Shown here one piece after another: positions 6,870-11,842 of a DNA stretch of 11,842 bases; position 1 is the stretch's first letter, and each line of letters begins with the position of its first letter. The position numbers and the translations under genes are program-made. This stretch comes from an uncultured Rhodanobacteraceae bacterium (lineage in GTDB: Bacteria; Pseudomonadota; Gammaproteobacteria; Xanthomonadales; Rhodanobacteraceae). Under the pieces are notes generated by a model. The model had not been told where the DNA came from. It saw only the letters and a list, made by a program, of their open reading frames with translations, and searched no databases. The DNA lies in assembly GCA_913053815.1 (NCBI GenBank), contig CAJXGK010000028.1, positions 1 through 11,842 of the forward strand, given 5' to 3'.

Positions 6870-8513
6870 ATGAGCACCCAACACCCTACTCAACCCCCAC
6901 CGACTCGTCACGAGCCGCCTCGGCCAAGCGCTAAGGAAAGACCGCTTGCCAGTGAGGATGAACTGCCGCATTTCCACGCTGAGCCACGCCAGCTCAGCGC
7001 CCTGCCGAAACCATTGCGCAGCCCCGGTAAACGTTGGCGGATACTCGTTCTGCTGACACTTCTGCTGTTATCTGCCGGTACTTGGGTCTATACGCACCCG
7101 CAGTATCTGGCCCAAATGTTTCCCAATACCCGACTCAACCGTCTGCTCGACCAGGGTACCCAGGCCCTAGCTGCCGGGCGCCTCGGCGGCAACGGCCACA
7201 AGGGAGCTCTGGACGATTATCGTGCAGTATTGGCCATGGATCCCGACAACGAAGTAGCTCAGACCGGGCTGACCAAGGTGGGGCAAGCTGAACTAAAACG
7301 GGCCAGTGCGGACCTGGCAGCGGGCCATCTGGAGCAGGCCTCGGTGGCCCTGAACAGCGCCCGCAACCTACTCGGAGCAACCCCTAAACTAAACCGCGTC
7401 CAGTCTGCTATCCGTACCCAACGCGCCAAGCAACTGAAACTTACTGAACTGGTCAATCGGGCTAGCCAGGCCTTGGCTGATGGCCACCTTATGGGTCCGC
7501 ATGGAGCGGCAGCACTCTACAACAAGATCCTCGCTGTCGACCCCGATAACGCCGTCGCCCGACACGGGCTGCATCAGGTAGGCAGCGCCATCGCTATACA
7601 GGCCGCAACCGCCCTCAGCCAGAAAAACGCGCCGCAAGCTACCGCCCATATTGATCAACTCGCTGCCTTGCTGCCGAATAATGCTCAACTACCGAATCTA
7701 CGGGCTCAGCTGGCTAGTCTGCAACAGCAGAATCAGATGCAACGCACCCACAGCCTGCAACAGGCACACCAACTATTGACGCATGGCCACATTACCCGTC
7801 CGCTCGGTGGTAATGCACTGGCAATCTACCGGGCGGTCCTGCAGCAGGATCCCGGCAATAATGCGGCCATAGCCGGTCTGGCCCAAGTGGCCACCGCGCT
7901 CATCGTTCAGGCCCAGGCTAATCTGGAGACCGGCCACCTACACGCTGCCACAAATCTACTGGCCGAGGTTCAGGCCTTGACCCCGCGTTCAGCCATACTC
8001 GCCGCCACCCAGGCACAGCTTGAGCAGCGCCTCGCACAACGTAACCAGACCCGGCTTACGCCTGTCCAGAAAGCCAAGATTCGGCATCTGTTGAAACTGG
8101 CAAAAAAGGCCACAAGCCAGGGCCATTACCTGTTACCCCAGGGAACCAGCGCCTACGACCTATATCGGCAAATACTAGTGATGGATGGCTACAACACCAC
8201 GGCACTGAGCAAACTGGCGGCACTGCCTGAGCGGGTTGCCCGGCAAGTGATCACGGCCCTGGATACAGGAAAGCTAAAGCAAGCCGGTAATCGGCTAAGT
8301 ACACTGACTCAGCTTGCCCCTACCGATTTACGACTGGCGCCGCTACGCAACCGCTTGACCCAAGCCTGGCTGCAGCGAGCTACTCACGCGTTCAACCAGG
8401 GGCAGGTACGCCTCGCCCGTCTGGCCCTCAATCAGGCCCGCAAGCTACGCCCCGACAGCCCCGCGATTAAGGCGCTCAGCCAACGCTTACAAACCACTCC
8501 ATCTACGCCCTGA
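6870..8513 (+). CDS. Membrane-anchored periplasmic TPR-like repeat protein
   Basis: I do not recognise a named gene. From ATG at 6870 it has 547 residues. There is a Pro-rich cytoplasmic tail of about 55 residues, one membrane helix (about 57-74, RILVLLTLLLLSAGTWVY) after positive charges, and then a long helical periplasmic part. That part is four repeats of about 105 residues (near 92-190, 194-290, 295-395, 407-498) and a half repeat (499-540). Each repeat opens with L..A..AL..G+L.....A...Y..IL.+DP.N..A..GL and continues with a second A..AL..G....A...L pair, like paired tetratricopeptide repeats. Such arrays usually bind other proteins, so a scaffold or envelope-assembly role is possible. 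The start is favoured by AGG 8 bp upstream; TTG at 6846 is an alternative. It lies 71 bp after relA. An extended -10-like TGCTAGAGT ends at 6845 without a good -35, so it may be co-transcribed with relA. Confidence 0.85.
   Translation: MSTQHPTQPPPTRHEPPRPSAKERPLASEDELPHFHAEPRQLSALPKPLRSPGKRWRILVLLTLLLLSAGTWVYTHPQYLAQMFPNTRLNRLLDQGTQALAAGRLGGNGHKGALDDYRAVLAMDPDNEVAQTGLTKVGQAELKRASADLAAGHLEQASVALNSARNLLGATPKLNRVQSAIRTQRAKQLKLTELVNRASQALADGHLMGPHGAAALYNKILAVDPDNAVARHGLHQVGSAIAIQAATALSQKNAPQATAHIDQLAALLPNNAQLPNLRAQLASLQQQNQMQRTHSLQQAHQLLTHGHITRPLGGNALAIYRAVLQQDPGNNAAIAGLAQVATALIVQAQANLETGHLHAATNLLAEVQALTPRSAILAATQAQLEQRLAQRNQTRLTPVQKAKIRHLLKLAKKATSQGHYLLPQGTSAYDLYRQILVMDGYNTTALSKLAALPERVARQVITALDTGKLKQAGNRLSTLTQLAPTDLRLAPLRNRLTQAWLQRATHAFNQGQVRLARLALNQARKLRPDSPAIKALSQRLQTTPSTP
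7143..8489 (+). repeat. Four tandem ~105-residue TPR-like coding repeats plus half repeat
   Basis: Within the preceding protein the same motif series recurs at residues 92, 194, 295 and 407. The markers are a G-[RH]-[LIY] turn (GRLGG, GHLMG, GHITR, GHYLL), then Y-[RN]-x-[IV]-L (YRAVLAMDPDN, YNKILAVDPDN, YRAVLQQDPGN, YRQILVMDGYN), and a second half ending in a leucine-rich Q/R helix. The repeats have diverged at the nucleotide level, so they are old and not recombining copies. A final half repeat (FNQGQVRLARLALNQARKLRPDS) closes the array. Confidence 0.75.
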
Positions 8514-8811
8514 AGCCATGCCCGGCTCTGGCCCGCTACAACTTAGCCGCCATCGTAATTTCGGACCCTCCCGGCCGTGCAGTGGGGGTAGGCTGATCTT
8601 TCCCAGCAACCAGAATGGCGGGTGGCTATTGCCCTACGACTGCCGTCTGGACCGTTATGCAGACACGCCGTACATCCGTATCCAGCTACGCTCAAAACCG
8701 AGCTATTGACGCTGGCATTTCCCTCGCAAGCTTGCCAGAGTGTCCACACAAGATCATCGCGACACAATGTTGACCGGCCTTCCAAGCCTTCATTTATCCA
8801 GGAATCCGTAG
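8514..8811. other. 298-bp intergenic region upstream of mrcB
   Basis: No credible gene is visible; the 63-codon plus-strand frame at 8518-8709 has unlikely composition and no ribosome site. There is a 10-bp palindrome GCAAGCTTGC at 8726-8735. A TTGACC (8770-8775) with TTTATC 17 bp on (8793-8798) resembles a promoter, but its start point would fall inside the mrcB ribosome site, so transcription probably begins further upstream. No terminator with a T-run was found after the upstream gene. The length suggests that mrcB has its own promoter. Confidence 0.45.
8798..8802 (+). promoter_or_regulatory. mrcB ribosome-binding site fixing the GTG start
   Basis: CAGGA ends 9 nt before GTG at 8812. It is the only Shine-Dalgarno-like sequence near the start of the frame and supports the GTG as the true start. 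No ATG occurs in frame until residue 70, beyond the membrane anchor. Confidence 0.6.
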
Positions 8812-11130
8812 GTGCCCAAATCACACGCCTCTCTATTTCGACGCCTCTGGCCGTGGTTGCGCTGGCCTTTCTGGCTGGGATTGGGTTTTTCGGTCGGTTT
8901 TCTGGGGCCGTATGGGTACCTACTCAACCAGCGCGTGCAATCGCGGTTTGGTGATCTCGAGTTTTCCCAGCCTACCCGGGTCTATGCACGCCCGGTGGCA
9001 CTGACTCCCGCTTTGCCTATGAATGCACGCACTCTGATCCAAGAGCTGAAATTCTCTGACTATCAGCGGGTTCCCTACACGGCTTACGAGCCCGGTACCT
9101 GGAGCCAGAATCAGGCGGCCAGCACCTTCGTGATTGCCTCACGCGGTTATCGTGATCCGCTAGGGGGTGAATTACCCCGCCGGGTCCGGGTCAAGTTGGC
9201 GGCCGGTAGGGTCCACAGTCTGACCGACTTGACCGCCCATCGATCTCTGAGCTGCTGGCACCTCGACCCCGCTCGCATCGCCACCCTATACGGTGCTGAA
9301 CAGGAAGAGCGCCAAGTCGTAACCCTGCAGCAGGTCCCCCCCCTGCTAGTTACCGGACTGCAGGCCGTCGAAGACCGCGATTTCAAACACCATATCGGTA
9401 TCGACTTCAAAGGCATCGCCCGCGCTTTGTATGTGGACCTACGCAGCGGACACATGGCCCAGGGGGGCTCCACCCTTACCCAGCAGCTGGTTCGCAACCT
9501 GTTTCTGGACAACAGCCGAACTTTGGTACGCAAACTTAATGAGGCCTTGATCTCGGTTTTAATTACCGCGCATTACCGCAAGGGCCGAATCCTCGACGCC
9601 TATATCAACGAAGTGTTTCTGGGCCAGCAGGGTGGCCAAGCCGTGCACGGCTTTGCTGCCGCCAGCAAGTTCTACTTCGGCCGCCCACTGCAGACTCTGC
9701 GACCGCCCGCCCTCGCCCTGCTGGTGGGAATGGTGCGCGGTCCCAGTTATTACAACCCGCGTCGCTACCCATCACGGGCCCTAGCACGACGCAATGCGGT
9801 ACTGCGCATCTTCAACCAAACCGGCCTGATCTCCTCCAGCGTAATGGCCCGAGCCATGAGCGCCCCGCTGGGAGTCAATCCCAACGCCCGCCTGCCTCGT
9901 GACCGATTTCCTGATTTCATGGATCTGGTGCGTCGACAACTGCACGAAGATTTTGATAATCAACGCCTACGTGGCGGAGGCCTGGCCGTTTACACAACCC
10001 TCGACCCCGCCGCCCAACTCGATGCCGAACAGGCCCTCTCCAACACCCTGTACGGTTTTGGAGCCCAAGGGCGCGGTTTACAAGGCGCCGTGGTGGTGAC
10101 CAATGCCCACAGTGGAGAGGTGCTGGCCCTAGTCGGCAGTCGTAACTCATCAGAAGTCGGCTTCAACCGGGCCCTCGATGCGCGCCGCCAGATCGGCTCC
10201 ACCATCAAGCCTTTCGCTTATCTGGTAGCCCTTGCTCAGCCTTCACGCTGGTCGCTGGCAAGTATCCTCAATGATGCACCGGTGACCTGGCACCAACCCG
10301 ATGGCCGCATCTGGTCACCACAAAACGACGATCACATCAGCCATGGCAAAGTGCTGCTGGTCGATGCGCTGGCTCACTCCTACAATCAGGCCACAGTGCA
10401 ACTGGGGTTTGCTTTAGGGGTACGCCGGGTACAACAGCTACTCGAATCCTTTGGCCTGAAAAACGTCAATCCCAATCCATCGCTATTGCTGGGTGCCGAG
10501 GATTTGTCACCATTCCAGCTCACCCACATGTACCAGTTTCTGGCCTCGGGAGGCCGCGCCGAACCACTCACTGCGGTACGCGGGGTGCTCGATGCCCACG
10601 GCAAACTATTGCTGCGTTATACCGTAAAACCGGGCAAGGGGGAGTATCGTTCCGCCATTCATCTGCTTACCTGGGCTCTGCAGCAGGTCACCACCTACGG
10701 TACCGCTGCGGCATTGAGCCGTTCACCCCTGGCGGCGCTGCATGTAGCGGGGAAGACCGGCACCAGCGAAGGCCAGCGTGATGCCTGGTTTGCCGGTTAT
10801 ACCGGCGAACATCTGGCGGTGGTCTGGGTCGGCCGTGACAACAACCAGCCTACCCATTTGTGGGGCGCCAGCGCTGCCCTGCCGGTATGGATGCGGTTAT
10901 TCTCACTACTGCCAACCCGGGCTTTGCCGGCAGCACCGGGATCTGGTTTACAAATGGCCTGGATCAATCCACAAACCGGGCATCAGACCCAGCAGACCTG
11001 TCAGGGGGCCCGGCAAATTCCCTTTATCCAGGGCTACCTACCCAAGGAGGAAGACCATTGTTACTGGCAAGAGTTGAAAAACTGGTTCAAGGGGGCATCC
11101 CCGGCAAACGCCTCATCCTCGTCGCGCTGA
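8812..11130 (+). CDS. mrcB: Bifunctional penicillin-binding protein 1B (PBP1b)
   Basis: PBP1b polymerises lipid II into glycan strands and cross-links their peptides in the periplasm. The 772-residue protein has a short cytoplasmic tail, a membrane helix at about 18-38, a UB2H-like domain (about 65-155), a GT51 transglycosylase domain (about 170-345) and a transpeptidase domain (about 425-700). Catalytic residues are present: Glu187 in AVEDRDF and Glu244 in RKLNEAL, 57 residues apart as in E. coli PBP1b, with GGSTLTQQLVRNLFL between. The transpeptidase has Ser463 in GSTIKP (SxxK), S523-Y-N525 (SxN) and K648-T-G. It is shorter than E. coli PBP1b (844 residues), mostly in the cytoplasmic tail. 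The UB2H domain is the docking site of lipoprotein activators in E. coli (LpoB). The gene downstream, overlapping by 73 bp, encodes a lipoprotein that may play that part. Translation starts at GTG. Confidence 0.96.
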   Translation: MPKSHASLFRRLWPWLRWPFWLGLGFSVGFLGPYGYLLNQRVQSRFGDLEFSQPTRVYARPVALTPALPMNARTLIQELKFSDYQRVPYTAYEPGTWSQNQAASTFVIASRGYRDPLGGELPRRVRVKLAAGRVHSLTDLTAHRSLSCWHLDPARIATLYGAEQEERQVVTLQQVPPLLVTGLQAVEDRDFKHHIGIDFKGIARALYVDLRSGHMAQGGSTLTQQLVRNLFLDNSRTLVRKLNEALISVLITAHYRKGRILDAYINEVFLGQQGGQAVHGFAAASKFYFGRPLQTLRPPALALLVGMVRGPSYYNPRRYPSRALARRNAVLRIFNQTGLISSSVMARAMSAPLGVNPNARLPRDRFPDFMDLVRRQLHEDFDNQRLRGGGLAVYTTLDPAAQLDAEQALSNTLYGFGAQGRGLQGAVVVTNAHSGEVLALVGSRNSSEVGFNRALDARRQIGSTIKPFAYLVALAQPSRWSLASILNDAPVTWHQPDGRIWSPQNDDHISHGKVLLVDALAHSYNQATVQLGFALGVRRVQQLLESFGLKNVNPNPSLLLGAEDLSPFQLTHMYQFLASGGRAEPLTAVRGVLDAHGKLLLRYTVKPGKGEYRSAIHLLTWALQQVTTYGTAAALSRSPLAALHVAGKTGTSEGQRDAWFAGYTGEHLAVVWVGRDNNQPTHLWGASAALPVWMRLFSLLPTRALPAAPGSGLQMAWINPQTGHQTQQTCQGARQIPFIQGYLPKEEDHCYWQELKNWFKGASPANASSSSR
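11044..11050 (+). promoter_or_regulatory. Perfect Shine-Dalgarno inside mrcB for the lipoprotein gene
   Basis: AAGGAGG lies in the mrcB coding sequence (where it encodes part of PKEED), 7 nt before TTG at 11058. This is the strongest ribosome site in the window and decides the start of the downstream frame, which is otherwise open back to 10860. Confidence 0.75.
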
Positions 11131-11639
11131 GCCTGGTGCTGGCGGCCTGTGCCAGCCCGGTGGCGGTACGCAAAACCGCCCCGGTGCCGCCTCCTACAGC
11201 GCCGCAAATGAACTCGATCCGCACTGCGCACATTCAAGCTCGCCCGGGTGGACTACGCATCCATCTGCTGCATTCTCCCGCCGTAGATACCCTACTGAGT
11301 CGGGCTGAAGAAGACCTCGAAATGGCCCATTACGCCTCGGCAGCAACAATCCTGGACCGTGCTCGCAAAGAAAATCCCGATGCCCCTGATTTGCTGCAAG
11401 CCCGCGCCGAAGCTGCCTTGGGGCTCGGTCACATGCAGGCTGCTGCCGGGTTCCTCAGCCAGGCTATGCAGAACGTTCCTGCCAATGGCGCCTTATGTGT
11501 GCGGATCTGGCAGACCGCCTGGGTGTTGCGCACCCAGCAACACCATCCGGCCGCAGCCGCCCAGGCCCTGATACGACGCCAGGCCTGCACCGGTCAACTC
11601 GTACCGGCTGTATCGTCACAGCCGGATCAGCATCCCTGA
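11058..11639 (+). CDS. TPR lipoprotein, candidate LpoP-type activator of PBP1b
   Basis: From TTG at 11058 this is a 193-residue protein. It has a lipoprotein signal: positive residues, a hydrophobic core LILVALSLVLAA and a lipobox LAAC with Cys31. Residues 32-60 are a Pro-rich linker. Residues about 76-175 form tandem TPR-like helix pairs (SRAEEDLEMAHYASAATILDRA, then ARAEAALGLGHMQAAAGFLSQA). Asp is not at +2 (Ala is), so outer-membrane sorting is expected. Start choice: a perfect AAGGAGG is 7 nt upstream and the signal peptide begins here; the frame is open back to 10860 but upstream residues make no sense as a signal. It overlaps mrcB by 73 bp, so the two are probably co-expressed. In Pseudomonas aeruginosa, LpoP is a TPR outer-membrane lipoprotein encoded next to ponB that activates PBP1b. 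Position, size, lipobox and fold type all match, but I cannot verify sequence homology. Confidence 0.8.
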   Translation: MLLARVEKLVQGGIPGKRLILVALSLVLAACASPVAVRKTAPVPPPTAPQMNSIRTAHIQARPGGLRIHLLHSPAVDTLLSRAEEDLEMAHYASAATILDRARKENPDAPDLLQARAEAALGLGHMQAAAGFLSQAMQNVPANGALCVRIWQTAWVLRTQQHHPAAAAQALIRRQACTGQLVPAVSSQPDQHP

Positions 11640-11659
11640 ACCAACGTAATGGCCAAATT

Positions 11660-11685
11660 GTTGGGGTTTGTAACTCACCCCCAAC
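11660..11685. repeat. Short inverted repeat after the lipoprotein gene
   Basis: GTTGGGG (11660-11666) and CCCCAAC (11679-11685) pair perfectly around a 12-nt loop, starting 21 bp after the stop codon. There is no T-run, so it is at best a weak factor-independent terminator, or an mRNA-stabilising hairpin. Confidence 0.35.
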
Positions 11686-11775
11686 TTACGGGAACCCTAC
11701 CATCGCCTGCTGGCGAAGCAATAACGAATGGCAGGGTGGCGGCCGCTTGTCCACCGCCGTGGTTTACGGTGCCCT

Positions 11776-11842
11776 TGTCCGGTCATCCCGGACAGAGCGC
11801 AGCGCCCTAGTCTTGTCATCCCGGGCGTAGACCCGGGATCCA
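11776..11842. repeat. Two REP-like hairpins sharing GTCATCCCGG
   Basis: The first hairpin is TGTCCGG (11776-11782), loop TCATC, CCGGACA (11788-11794). The second is ATCCCGGG (11818-11825), loop CGTAGA, CCCGGGAT (11832-11839). Both contain GTCATCCCGG (11782-11791 and 11815-11824) and read in the same direction. A GTCATCCCGG core with a CCCGGGATCCA end is typical of dispersed intergenic repeats in proteobacterial genomes. The pair may act as a transcription end or mRNA-protecting element for the mrcB operon. The second copy reaches the window edge, so the element may continue. Confidence 0.6.

Noticed and set aside
7143..8489. Tandem repeats in the TPR protein as a recombining DNA minisatellite
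   Set aside because: The similarity is at the protein pattern level only; nucleotide copies are well diverged.
8518..8709. 63-codon plus-strand frame between the TPR protein and mrcB
   Set aside because: No ribosome site, no recognisable domain and atypical composition; treated as intergenic.
1..11842. GGATCC near both window ends (6-11 and 11836-11841) as a cloning-site or circular-element signal
   Set aside because: One copy is ordinary brxC coding sequence and the other belongs to a REP-like repeat; the shared stretch is too short to imply circularity.

Overview
The window looks like gammaproteobacterial chromosome of moderately high GC. A partial BREX phage-defence operon sits on the minus strand on the left. 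A run of housekeeping cell-envelope and stress genes sits on the plus strand on the right. The evidence for a gammaproteobacterium (or a close relative with a separate SpoT) is a RelA of the synthetase-only EXDD type with a dead hydrolase domain, and a PBP1b gene followed by an overlapping TPR lipoprotein, an arrangement like Pseudomonas ponB-lpoP. I cannot name the genus.

Left part (1-4211, minus strand). Three tightly packed genes run right to left: a BrxA-position protein (3390-4211), brxB (2846-3415) and brxC (1-2849, cut by the left edge after 949 codons). brxC is a single uninterrupted reading frame over the whole left 2.8 kb, so the many short plus-strand frames there are shadows. The first two genes overlap by 26 bp and brxB/brxC overlap by ATGA, so translation is probably coupled. 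The order brxA-brxB-brxC fits BREX type 1 and also types 5 and 6. The genes that would decide the type (pglX, pglZ, brxL or brxD/brxH) lie beyond the left edge.

Junction (4212-4671). This holds a perfect 13-bp inverted repeat that overlaps a plausible BREX promoter. Next comes a small hairpin over the ribosome site of a truncated transposase (only about 53 N-terminal residues of an ISNCY-like protein), then about 125 bp with a near-perfect 15-bp direct repeat and no gene. It reads as the scarred edge of a mobile defence island abutting relA. No BrxR-type WYL regulator is present on this side.

Right part (4672-11842, plus strand). relA (ppGpp synthetase) is followed by a membrane-anchored periplasmic protein made of four roughly 105-residue TPR-like repeats plus a half repeat. 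After a 298-bp gene-free gap comes mrcB (bifunctional PBP1b, all catalytic motifs intact). A TPR lipoprotein follows, starting at a TTG inside mrcB behind a perfect Shine-Dalgarno. It is a good candidate for the outer-membrane activator of PBP1b (LpoP type). The window ends in two hairpins sharing the GTCATCCCGG core of a common dispersed REP-like repeat, which may also terminate the mrcB operon.
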